Of a stretch of 37,334 nucleotides of DNA, positions 9,079-17,217 are shown one piece after another (the first letter of the stretch is position 1; each line of letters starts with the position of its first letter). Source of the stretch: CAUZFZ01 sp963579025 (lineage in GTDB: Bacteria > Planctomycetota > Planctomycetia > Planctomycetales > Planctomycetaceae); the NCBI GenBank assembly GCA_963579025.1, contig CAUZFZ010000109.1, positions 1 to 37,334 of the forward strand. The letters run 5' to 3'. The position numbers and the translations under genes were made by a program. The notes under the pieces were generated by a model, which had not been told where the DNA came from, made no database searches, and saw only the letters and a program-made list of their open reading frames with translations.

Positions 9079-9217
9079 CAATATCAAACGTTGATAAAGC
9101 ACCAGGTGGCTGGTTCACGCAGCCCAGTGCTTCATCGCCGCTTCTTGTGCTGATTTGATAGAGTGTTCTCTTGCAACCTGCCAGAGTGTTTCTGTGGCCG
9201 TTCATTGGGACCGCTCC

Positions 9218-12200
9218 ATGACCTTCCGCCTGCGGATTGACCCGCGACCTGAAGAGAAGCTGGCCGCGCTGACGCTGCGTGACGAGCACGACGTTCAACT
9301 GGCCGCTCGGCAGGTGCGGCTGGCTGATCACAGTCCTGCCGATTGGGAAGGCGCGTTCGACGCCCGCCGCTACGTGCGGCACTACGAACAATCCTTGCGG
9401 GAAGGCACCGAATCACAGGCCCGCACCGCTGAGCAGTTGCTGGAGCGAATCGGCGTGTTCCTTGGACACACGGTCCTCGGCGGGCAGGACGGGGCAGGCA
9501 GCAATCTGCTCGCGCCGCTGATTGATGCGGCAGGAAACCATGGACGACAGACGCTGATCGTGGAACTGGCAGGACAGGCGGACAACCTGCTGACCGCCGC
9601 CTTCGCCAATGTGCCGTGGGAGATCGCCCGGTCCCAGGCCGGTCAACCCACTCTGCTCGATCAGAACATTGTCGTGCGGGCCGTCGCTGCTGACATGCCC
9701 GAACTCCACGACCCGGTCGCCGCCATCACTCTGCCGCAGGACCAGTCGCTGAAAGTGCTGCTGGTCTTTGCCGAAGCGCCCGGTGCCCGTCCACTTGCCA
9801 TGCGGCAGGAACGCCGCGAACTGCTCGATCTGTTCTTCGACCAGGTGCTGCGACGGAACAATGTCACCATTGACGTCCTGTGCCACGGTGTCACGAAGGA
9901 CCGGCTGGTCGAGCAGATCACGCGGGCCGGCGGTTATCACGTGGTCCACTGGAGCGGACATGGTCTGCATAACTGCGTCGACCTGATGAAGACCGACGGC
10001 ACGGCAGATCGGCTGACCGGTGCCGGACTGGTGAATCTGTTCCGCACCGCCGGTGGCTTCCAGCCGCATCTGGTGTTCCTGAGTGCCTGCCTGTCCGGCA
10101 GCGTGATTACTGTCAGCGACTGGGTCTCGCTGCGGATGTTGATCGCCGGCGAGCGCGGCGGCGGTGGCGACGTTTTGACCGACCGTCAGTCGCTGGACGA
10201 CATCCTGTCCGATCCCGCCGGGTTTACCGGTATGGCGCTGGAACTGCTACGCGCCGGTGTGCCTCAGGTGGTCGCCATGCGGTACGAAGTTGGCGACACG
10301 TTCGCGCGTGAACTGGCTGGCAGATTTTACCGGCATCTGCTGGTCGATCCAGCCGCGCATGACGTCGACAGCGCACTGACGCTGGCCCGCACGGAACTGC
10401 TGAACGATACCGAACACGCGGCCGAATACTTCGCGGTGGACCATGCCACACCACTGATGTTCGGCCGCTCGGGAAGACTGCCGCGTCCCGCCGCGAAGCG
10501 GAGCGCGCAGTTCGAGCTGCGTGATCCAAAACCATCGCCCGTGTTGCGCGCCAGTCGCGAACTGGAGCCGCATACCGGCTTCGTCGGTCGCAGCCGTGAA
10601 CTGCGCAAACTGGCCGGTGCATGGCTGCCGCTGCTGCCCGGCGCCGTGCCAGATGAGAACACACAGCCATCGGCTGTCGCGCTGTTGCAGGGGATGGCCG
10701 GGCTGGGCAAGACAGCACTGGCCGCTGAGGTCATCGACCTGTGGCATGACCGCTTCGACTTCGTCCTCGCCTGCCAGGCCAAGCCGCTGCCGCTGAGCCT
10801 GGACGATTTCTACCGTGACCTGGACACGCGACTGAAAACCGAATGCCGTGACTATCGCGAGCGTTGTCAGTCAGACGAACTGCAGGCGATCTTCATCCCG
10901 CACGACGCGGAACGAGAACCAGATGCACGCTACCAGCGGATGCGAGATAACCTGCTGCGAACGCTCGACGACTGGAAGATCCTGCTGTTGATCGACAACT
11001 ACGAGCGGAACCTGGAACAGCATCCCGTCGGCGGCGGTGCGACCGGCGGTGCTCAGGTCTATCGCAGCGCCGACGCCAGATGGGACGAGTTATTGACGGC
11101 TGTGGCAGGCGGACTGGCCGACACGTCGTCGCGGCTGATCGTCACCAGCCGGCACCGCCTGGCGGCACTTACGGAACGTCGCCTTTCGCTCCGCGAAAGT
11201 GCGTCTGCAGCGCCAGCAGATCCACCGCCATTGGGTGAGGCTGACACAGATACCAAGGACGCATCTTTCGCGGAGCGAAAGGCGACAATGTGGCTGCCGC
11301 TGGGCCGGTTGCCGATGGACGAAGCCGCGTTGTGCGTTCGCACGCACACGACACTGCGGCGGCTGTTCTTCGCCGACGACGAAGGACGGGAACTGGTCGA
11401 GCGGCTGCTGCAGGTCAGCGGCGGGCATCCGTTGATCCTCGACCGGCTCAGCCGCCTGGCCGCCGACCGGACTGTGTTACGTGAGGCACTGGACGAACTG
11501 AAAGAGCAGGGCTGGCAGTCCGTGCCGCACCTGTTCAAGGTGGCGGGAACCGATGCAGAGCGCGAGGCAGAGCGGCGGTATCTGGAAGACGTCTCGATCG
11601 GTGCCGTGGACCTGCTGCTGAAGCGTCTGTCCGCGGACGCCCGCCGACTGCTGTGGCTGATCAGCCTCGCCCTCGAACCGCAGCCGCAGTCGGTCATCGC
11701 AGGCGTGTGGTCCGGAAAAAGCGCTGAGGATGAACAGCCAGACGCACTCGCGGCACTGCTCGAAGAGCTACACTCAGCCGGACTGGTGTCGCGCGAGACA
11801 GTACGACGGACATTCCTGTCCGTCGCGTCCGGCGATGATCCGGAAGCGACCAGCAGTACGAAACCCACGGAAACGCCCACGTTCGACGTTCACGAACTGG
11901 TCCGCGAGCGAGTGACCGAATGGTTCAGTTCGCATCCCGACGAACGCGGCGGTCGAACCGACACTGAGATCCAGATCGCGTACGGTGAACGCTACGCGGA
12001 CCAGTTCCAGCATTGGCACATGGCAGGTGCCGAATCGGGTGTCGAGCACGCACGCGATTTCTCGGCCGAGGCGGGACGGCGGGCAGTGCGATACCTGTGC
12101 CGGGCCAGCGCCTTCGACCGGCTGGGCCGCTTCGCCAGCAGGTTTGTCACCAGCACGGTCGACCCGCGAATCCTGCGCGAGGTGATCGCCGAACTGACCG

Positions 12201-15200
12201 CCGTGGCCGACTCCGTCCCCGCGGGCAACGACCGTTGGAGCCTGCGCACGTACCTGGCCGACGCGATCCTCCGGGCTGGGCGGCCGGAGCAGGCGCTGCC
12301 GCTGTACGCCGACGCGGCCCGCGAAGCCGAACATGCCGGAAACTGGTCTCACGTGGCCACGATTCGCGGCAACCACGCGAACGCCCTGCGCGAGGGCGGC
12401 AATCTTCCCGAGTCCCGCGCGATGCACCTGGCCAGTGCCGCCGCGTCTCACCGCGCCGAACACCCGGACGTTCACGCGGTCGCTCGCGAGCTGGAAGCGC
12501 TGCGGATCGACGTCATGACCGGCGGGCCGGGTCTGGATGAGCCAATGACGGAGGCGAGCGGTGGGCGTGAGCCCACCAAACAACTGCCAGTCGGTATCAC
12601 GAGCGGTCAGTCAACGGACAAATCCCGTGTGTCTGACGATTGCCAGCGGGCTGACGCCCGCCGCGCACCTGTGCGGGCGCAGATCGCCACCCGTCTGGAT
12701 CGTCTGCGGGCCTGGTGGCAGGCGCATCAGCAGGGCAATCCGCCCGCGGAGGCCCCGGACCACGACGTCCTCGGCCGCGCCCTCGTCGGCGGCTTGGGCA
12801 TCGCGGAGAACGCGACCCGGGCATCCGCCGAAATCGCGACCGGCGAGGCCGCCCGCGCGGACTGGCAAACCTGCCTCGAATTGCTCGAGGAAGCCGAGCA
12901 GACTCAGGCGGCACTCGGCATCGGCAAATTCGATCGGCTGGCGACTACGTTCAACAAGTACGGGCCGCTGATCCGACTGTTCCGCTTGGATCAGAACCCG
13001 CAACGGCTGAGCGAGACGGAACAACTGCTGCACGAATACCGCGACGCGTTTCGCGACGCGGGCGACGCACTCAGGGAAGCGAAGGCCCTGTCCGGCCTGG
13101 CCGACGTGTGGGACGAACGCGGCGACGCCCGACAGGCGGCGGAACTCGAACGCCAGGCCCTCTCACTCAAAAACAGCCTGCCCGACGCCCTCGTTCGCAG
13201 TGTCTCGCACAACAATCTGGCGAGTTACCTGGGGCGACTGGATGGCAATGGAGTAGGTCGCGAGTGGACCCGGGTAAAAGACGGGCAGGAATGCCCATCT
13301 TACAGGGTGTCGTCCGCCGGACGGCACCGGCTGGCCGCCATTGTGTACCTGCACGAACTCGGCCAGGAGCCTTGGGTGCATCGTTCGCTACAGAATCTGG
13401 CGATCGAATTGCGGCGCGGGCGTTACGAGTTGCCGAAGCTGGACGAGTTACTGGACGATGGCGAGTTCTCCGCACTGTCACGCTGGCTGACCGAGCGAGG
13501 CGTGGACCGTGACCAGCTTCGCCAGGCCCTCGACGCCCGCATCGCCCCCCTCCGCCAGCAGATCGAAGACGGTCCACAAGCCAAGCTACTGCAGTTCGTC
13601 GCCGCCATCAGTCAGCTCGCCGCAGACCAGGGTCCTGAAGCCGCCAGCGAAGCACTCGACCAGCTCGTTCCCCAGTTGATCGAGGCTGGCCTGCCGCAAG
13701 ATCAGGTCAACGCACTGCTCGCAACCATCCGCTCGCAGTGGGAACAGGTCGACGGCGGCGACCTCGATGACGACGACGAACCAGCACCTGGGCCGGGCGA
13801 CACCATGAGGGGCATCGACCTCAACCCGACGCGTGGCGGAGAAGAAGGCGAAGACGCATCTCCTGACGACAGTGTCTGTAGGCCGCCCGAGGATCCGTCC
13901 GACGAGAATTCCGAGACCGGAAACCCGGGCGAGGACGCGATTTCGCAGATGGTGGACTATCTCGCGGCCGTCGTCGATCCCCACAATCAACTGGTCAAAG
14001 AGCACCGCGACGGAAACGGCGAAGCCAACAACAGCGGGCAGGGGCTGCACATCGACATGGACGACGTCACAGCGCTGCCGTTTGACGCCAATGGCGACGA
14101 CACGGTCACGCCGCGCGATGCTTTGCGGGCCGTGTCCGAAATCGGCCGACCGGCCGCTGGCGACCTGATCCGGTTCGACACGGATCAGGACGGCGAGATC
14201 ACCTCGCTGTTGAACGCCGATGTTGTTGAGCCGGTCCCGCGGCTCTACAGCGTGTGGTTCGGCACGAACCGCCAGCCGAAGTCGAAAGACGACTTGTCAA
14301 AAGGCTTCACGTCACGGCGGTCGCCGCACGTGTATTACGGTGCGTGCGACGTCTCGATCCCCCGGTCGCATCGGCTTGGTTCCGTCGGTTCCGGCTGGTT
14401 TCGTCGGCTGATTAAGTGGACCGACGACCGGCTGAAACTGCAGACACTCCGCGGTCTGGACATCGACGGCTTCTGGCAAAGCGTGCGCGAGGACCTGGCC
14501 GCTCGGGATGACGGACAGCGGCAGGCGCTGGTGTTTCTGCACGGGTACCGCGTGTCGTTCGAAGATGCGGCGATCCAGGCGGCTCAGATCGGCTTCGACC
14601 TGAAAGTGCCCGGTCTGACCGCGTTCTTCAGTTGGCCGTCCGGCGGACGACTGCTCAACTACCGCAAGGACGGCGAGAGTATCCAGGCCAGCGAAGCATC
14701 GATCGCAGATTTCCTGATCCGGTTCGCACAGGACAGCGGAGCCGAGCGGGTTCATCTGATCGCGCACAGCATGGGCAACCGCGGTCTGCTGCGAGCCATG
14801 CAACGCATCGCCGCACAGGCGGCGGAAGCCGGAGGCGTACGGTTCGGTCAGGTGTTCCTGGCCGCTCCAGATGTGGACGTCGACGTATTTCGCGACCTGG
14901 CACACGTCTATCCGCAACTGGCCGAACGGACGACGCTGTACGTCTCGCCCCAGGACAAAGCCGTCAGCGTCTCGAGACTGCTGCACGGTGAGCAACGCGT
15001 GGGACGGACTCCGCCGGTCACCGTGCTGGACGGCATCGACACGATCGAGGTGCGGAACGGCGATCTGTTCAACCTGTTCGATCTGCATCACGGCTATTTC
15101 GCGACAGCAGCCGGTGTACTGCACGACATGTTCGACCTGCTGCGCCGCAACGCCTCACCAGACGAACGACAGCGACCGGAACCGCAACGCACGCCGGACG

Positions 15201-15229
15201 GTCAAACCTACTGGACGCTACCGGACTGA
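9218..15229 (+). CDS. CHAT protease - STAND NTPase - TPR - calcium-loop - DUF900 serine hydrolase fusion (candidate conflict-system protein)
   Basis: 2003 residues from ATG 9218, chosen over an ATG 63 nt upstream because GGGA lies 7 nt before it and the family-like sequence MTFRLRIDPRPEEKL begins there. Residues about 100-415 are a CHAT caspase-like protease: His248 in HWSGHG and Cys291 in VFLSACLSG form the dyad. Residues about 460-900 are a STAND/NB-ARC NTPase: Walker A GMAGLGKT (492-499), Walker B LLLIDNYE (Asp593), sensor LIVTSRHR, GGHPL, then a winged-helix-like part ending FDVHELVRERV. Helical TPR-like repeats occupy about 1000-1095 and 1215-1340. An EF-hand/dockerin-like loop, DANGDDTVTPRD, is near 1623. 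Residues about 1675-1985 are a DUF900-type alpha/beta hydrolase starting FGTNRQP: Ser1851 in AHSMG, Asp1885 (APDVD), His1957/1958. There is no signal peptide. Four palindromic insertions lie in the linkers. The domains are confident; an immune or cell-death role is inference. Confidence 0.85.
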   Translation: MTFRLRIDPRPEEKLAALTLRDEHDVQLAARQVRLADHSPADWEGAFDARRYVRHYEQSLREGTESQARTAEQLLERIGVFLGHTVLGGQDGAGSNLLAPLIDAAGNHGRQTLIVELAGQADNLLTAAFANVPWEIARSQAGQPTLLDQNIVVRAVAADMPELHDPVAAITLPQDQSLKVLLVFAEAPGARPLAMRQERRELLDLFFDQVLRRNNVTIDVLCHGVTKDRLVEQITRAGGYHVVHWSGHGLHNCVDLMKTDGTADRLTGAGLVNLFRTAGGFQPHLVFLSACLSGSVITVSDWVSLRMLIAGERGGGGDVLTDRQSLDDILSDPAGFTGMALELLRAGVPQVVAMRYEVGDTFARELAGRFYRHLLVDPAAHDVDSALTLARTELLNDTEHAAEYFAVDHATPLMFGRSGRLPRPAAKRSAQFELRDPKPSPVLRASRELEPHTGFVGRSRELRKLAGAWLPLLPGAVPDENTQPSAVALLQGMAGLGKTALAAEVIDLWHDRFDFVLACQAKPLPLSLDDFYRDLDTRLKTECRDYRERCQSDELQAIFIPHDAEREPDARYQRMRDNLLRTLDDWKILLLIDNYERNLEQHPVGGGATGGAQVYRSADARWDELLTAVAGGLADTSSRLIVTSRHRLAALTERRLSLRESASAAPADPPPLGEADTDTKDASFAERKATMWLPLGRLPMDEAALCVRTHTTLRRLFFADDEGRELVERLLQVSGGHPLILDRLSRLAADRTVLREALDELKEQGWQSVPHLFKVAGTDAEREAERRYLEDVSIGAVDLLLKRLSADARRLLWLISLALEPQPQSVIAGVWSGKSAEDEQPDALAALLEELHSAGLVSRETVRRTFLSVASGDDPEATSSTKPTETPTFDVHELVRERVTEWFSSHPDERGGRTDTEIQIAYGERYADQFQHWHMAGAESGVEHARDFSAEAGRRAVRYLCRASAFDRLGRFASRFVTSTVDPRILREVIAELTAVADSVPAGNDRWSLRTYLADAILRAGRPEQALPLYADAAREAEHAGNWSHVATIRGNHANALREGGNLPESRAMHLASAAASHRAEHPDVHAVARELEALRIDVMTGGPGLDEPMTEASGGREPTKQLPVGITSGQSTDKSRVSDDCQRADARRAPVRAQIATRLDRLRAWWQAHQQGNPPAEAPDHDVLGRALVGGLGIAENATRASAEIATGEAARADWQTCLELLEEAEQTQAALGIGKFDRLATTFNKYGPLIRLFRLDQNPQRLSETEQLLHEYRDAFRDAGDALREAKALSGLADVWDERGDARQAAELERQALSLKNSLPDALVRSVSHNNLASYLGRLDGNGVGREWTRVKDGQECPSYRVSSAGRHRLAAIVYLHELGQEPWVHRSLQNLAIELRRGRYELPKLDELLDDGEFSALSRWLTERGVDRDQLRQALDARIAPLRQQIEDGPQAKLLQFVAAISQLAADQGPEAASEALDQLVPQLIEAGLPQDQVNALLATIRSQWEQVDGGDLDDDDEPAPGPGDTMRGIDLNPTRGGEEGEDASPDDSVCRPPEDPSDENSETGNPGEDAISQMVDYLAAVVDPHNQLVKEHRDGNGEANNSGQGLHIDMDDVTALPFDANGDDTVTPRDALRAVSEIGRPAAGDLIRFDTDQDGEITSLLNADVVEPVPRLYSVWFGTNRQPKSKDDLSKGFTSRRSPHVYYGACDVSIPRSHRLGSVGSGWFRRLIKWTDDRLKLQTLRGLDIDGFWQSVREDLAARDDGQRQALVFLHGYRVSFEDAAIQAAQIGFDLKVPGLTAFFSWPSGGRLLNYRKDGESIQASEASIADFLIRFAQDSGAERVHLIAHSMGNRGLLRAMQRIAAQAAEAGGVRFGQVFLAAPDVDVDVFRDLAHVYPQLAERTTLYVSPQDKAVSVSRLLHGEQRVGRTPPVTVLDGIDTIEVRNGDLFNLFDLHHGYFATAAGVLHDMFDLLRRNASPDERQRPEPQRTPDGQTYWTLPD
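11178..11286. repeat. Palindromic element inserted in frame in the CHAT-STAND gene (residues 654-690)
   Basis: The arms 11178-11199 and 11265-11286 are perfect 22-nt reverse complements (starting GTCGCCTTTCGCTCC), extended inward by TGCGT against ACGCA. The intervening sequence stays in frame and encodes RRLSLRESASAAP ... SFAERKAT, a low-complexity stretch sitting between the STAND sensor motif VTSRHRLAALTE and the following WLPLGRLPMDEAA. Similar LSLRES/FAERKAT peptides are familiar from other planctomycete proteins, from memory only. Confidence 0.85.
11805..11824. repeat. Short perfect palindrome, copy 1 of the GGACA-loop family, in frame
   Basis: GACGGACA (11805-11812) and TGTCCGTC (11817-11824) pair perfectly around the loop TTCC. 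It encodes RRTFLSV, in a linker after the winged-helix part of the STAND module. Its reverse complement has the core ACAGGAATGT, matching the palindrome at 13278-13301, so the two are inverted copies of one family. Confidence 0.75.
12560..12661. repeat. Double-hairpin element in frame between the two TPR blocks
   Basis: Two tight hairpins lie about 80 nt apart: GGTGGGC/GCCCACC with loop GTGA (12560-12577) and GCGGGC/GCCCGC with loop TGAC (12646-12661). They encode GGREPTKQLPVGITSG and a following basic ADARRAPV stretch, unlike the helical sequence on both sides. The regular spacing suggests one inserted repeat unit. Confidence 0.6.
13278..13301. repeat. Short palindrome, copy 2 of the GGACA-loop family, opposite orientation
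   Basis: AAGA-C-GGGCA and TGCCC-A-TCTT pair around the loop GGAA, with one C/A mismatch. The coded peptide, KDGQECPSYR, interrupts a TPR-like helix pair. The core GGCAGGAATGCC corresponds to the reverse complement of the palindrome at 11805-11824. Confidence 0.7.
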
Positions 15230-15285
15230 CAGAGCGTCAACAGGTCCCGCGTCCCAGGCCCGACAGAAGCAAACAGGTTTCACGC

Positions 15286-15307
15286 CACCGCGCTTGTCGC
15301 GACGGTG
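15286..15307. terminator. Possible shared terminator between convergent genes
   Basis: CACCG-CGC pairs with GCG-A-CGGTG (8 bp, one bulged A) around TTGTC. It lies in the 92-bp gap between the convergent CHAT-STAND gene and the AroDE-like gene. There is no T-run on either side, so intrinsic termination is uncertain. Confidence 0.35.
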
Positions 15308-15321
15308 TTCACAGCCGTGTG

Positions 15322-16797
15322 TCAGTCGTCCAGCGCCGCATTCACGAACTTCTCGAACGATTCGGCGGCGACGTCTTTTCCGGTGATCGATTTCACCTGC
15401 GTCGCGATCCTGTCCATGTAAACGTTGCGTGGTTCGACAACTTTTGCGCCGCGTTCCCGAGCCTGTTTGATGAATGCGCTATCGAACGGCATTTCAGTCA
15501 CGTCGCAGACCGTCATGCGAGTCGCCAGATAGGACGGGTTGAATTCCGTCTTATGGCTCCCCAGTGGCAAACCCGGCTCCGCCAGCACGACCACGTCGCA
15601 CAACGTGTTGTACAGATTGCCGAACGGAACGAACCGGACATCGAACTGAGTGGCGATCTGCTGCGCGGCCTTGTCATCTGGAGCCGTCACGCTGACCAGG
15701 CCGCGACGTTTGGCGATGCCGTACACCATTGAGCGGGCCAGACTGCCTGACCCGACAACCAGCACGTTCTGCTTGTCGAGCGGGCGCTTATCAGCACTGG
15801 TTCCGGAGATTCTCTTCTCAAGCTGTTTAACGGCACTGCGCCAGATTGTGTTCCAGGCCTGCCAGCCGGATCCCTTGTTGAGCAGCAGATCCGCGTACTG
15901 TCCGAGCTTCGCCGATTCTTCCAGTTCGTCGGCGAGCGGGAGCAGGACATCACCCAGATCGCGGCTCGTCACAATAGCCTTGATCTTCAGGGCGTCGAGC
16001 ATGGTCTTCAGTTTGTCCACTTGATCGCTCATCAGCGGCAGACACCGGGCGTTCATTTTCAGCGCCTTGAACACTGCATTGAAACACTGGCACGTGACGT
16101 TCTCTGCCCCACCCATTCCCACGACACCGATGAACGCCGTACCGCTGTCGATGGCCCGCCAGCCGTAATAGTCGTCCAGTTCGCCGACGGTGGCCTGGTC
16201 GTCGAATGCTTCCATGCCTTTTTCAAGGGCCGCGTAGATCCACGGCGATCCATATTTTCGGCCGAGCAGCGAGAACGTCATTCCGGCGCTGCCAAGTCCC
16301 ATGCCAACCGCCTGCAGTTCACGCTTTTTCGCGACGGCCGAAAGCAATGGCCAGGCGTCTTCAATCGTGGGCGTCGGCCAGGTGAACTTCACGACGTCAC
16401 AGTTCAACTGCTTGGCTTCGTCAAAAATCTCCTCGATTTCGCCCTTCTCGAACGGCTTTTTGAGACTCGTGTAACTGATGACACGCTTCGTATCGCCAAA
16501 CCGCGGAATGGTCTGGGCATCTTCATAGTCCAGCTCGATGTACGCCGGGCCCGACACAATTGCCTGCCGCAATAGAGTCAGCCGCTGCTCATCGGAACCT
16601 TCGAACTGTCCGCCGTCCCGCTTGCGTCGGCAGGAGATCATGACGGGCTTATCGATGCCCGCGATCAGATCGCCGACATCCGGTTCCTTGACCAGCCGAT
16701 CGAGACACAACTCGACCAGGTCGCACTGTCGTGCGGCATTGAGCATGTCAACTTTGGCAAAGGTCCGCGAAGCGGGGCACACAGAGATGCAGATCAT
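15322..16797 (-). CDS. Divergent type I 3-dehydroquinate dehydratase / shikimate dehydrogenase fusion
   Basis: 491 residues from ATG 16797, where family-like sequence begins (MICISVCPASRTFAKV); the open frame extends 66 codons further upstream without homologous-looking sequence. Residues 1-220 resemble AroD: LVELCLD, VMISCRRKRDGG, Schiff-base Lys137 in DVVKFTW and GMGLGSAG. The partner histidine (E. coli His143, in SYHDF) is Thr110 here, at exactly the same 27-residue distance from the lysine, and the Arg213 position is Ser176. Residues about 230-490 resemble AroE: a Rossmann motif VLVVGSGSLARS and DVTEMPFDSAF near the end. The shikimate-binding HSxSP, the lysine of NVTxPxK and the NTD aspartate are not seen at the expected places (IVTSRDLGD occurs instead). 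If active, it would act in the shikimate pathway; it may instead be a repurposed paralogue. It converges on the CHAT-STAND gene. Confidence 0.7.
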   Translation of the reverse strand: MICISVCPASRTFAKVDMLNAARQCDLVELCLDRLVKEPDVGDLIAGIDKPVMISCRRKRDGGQFEGSDEQRLTLLRQAIVSGPAYIELDYEDAQTIPRFGDTKRVISYTSLKKPFEKGEIEEIFDEAKQLNCDVVKFTWPTPTIEDAWPLLSAVAKKRELQAVGMGLGSAGMTFSLLGRKYGSPWIYAALEKGMEAFDDQATVGELDDYYGWRAIDSGTAFIGVVGMGGAENVTCQCFNAVFKALKMNARCLPLMSDQVDKLKTMLDALKIKAIVTSRDLGDVLLPLADELEESAKLGQYADLLLNKGSGWQAWNTIWRSAVKQLEKRISGTSADKRPLDKQNVLVVGSGSLARSMVYGIAKRRGLVSVTAPDDKAAQQIATQFDVRFVPFGNLYNTLCDVVVLAEPGLPLGSHKTEFNPSYLATRMTVCDVTEMPFDSAFIKQARERGAKVVEPRNVYMDRIATQVKSITGKDVAAESFEKFVNAALDD

Positions 16798-17081
16798 GGA
16801 TCGGTACCAGGGGCAGGGATGACGTAATGAGTGACGCCGGGCCGGCCCGCCCGCGTGGATGAAGCGGTAAGAATAGACACTCGCGATACGGGTGTCACTT
16901 TGCCGGGGTCGAATCGGCAGTTGTGACGATGGTGGGTCCGCAACCTTTTCTGTAGCGAGGCCGCCCGGTATCAATCTCCAACGGCGCAGCGTCACCCGGA
17001 TGTTGCGACAGAGCGCTAACGGACTGATTTAGACCGTTAGACTCCAGGCCCGTCACCGATGTATGGCCCCCGCGATTTCCA

Positions 17082-17158
17082 TTTGAAACGCAGAGGCGCA
17101 GAGAACGCGGAGTTGACCAGACGACCTCTCCGCGAACTCTGCACCTCTGCGTTTCAAA
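17082..17158. repeat. Long dispersed-type palindrome before the multihaem cytochrome gene
   Basis: The left arm 17082-17112 and right arm 17126-17158 match in about 28 of 31 positions when reverse-complemented. The arms begin TTTGAAACGCAGAGG and contain GCAGAG and CGCGGAG; the loop is about 13 nt. It lies 60 bp upstream of the ATG at 17218, so it falls in the 5' leader or promoter. Sequences of the type CGCAGAGGCGCAGAG are common dispersed repeats in PVC-group genomes (recalled, not searched). Confidence 0.75.
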
Positions 17159-17217
17159 CATGTTTCAAATGAGCTCCGACCGAATCTGGTTGTGGCACTC
17201 CGCCTTGGGAATCAGAG

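Noticed and set aside
16798..16995. Upstream extension of the AroDE-like protein by 66 residues
   Set aside because: The extra residues are arginine/proline-rich and unlike the family; the dehydratase fold begins at the ATG at 16797.
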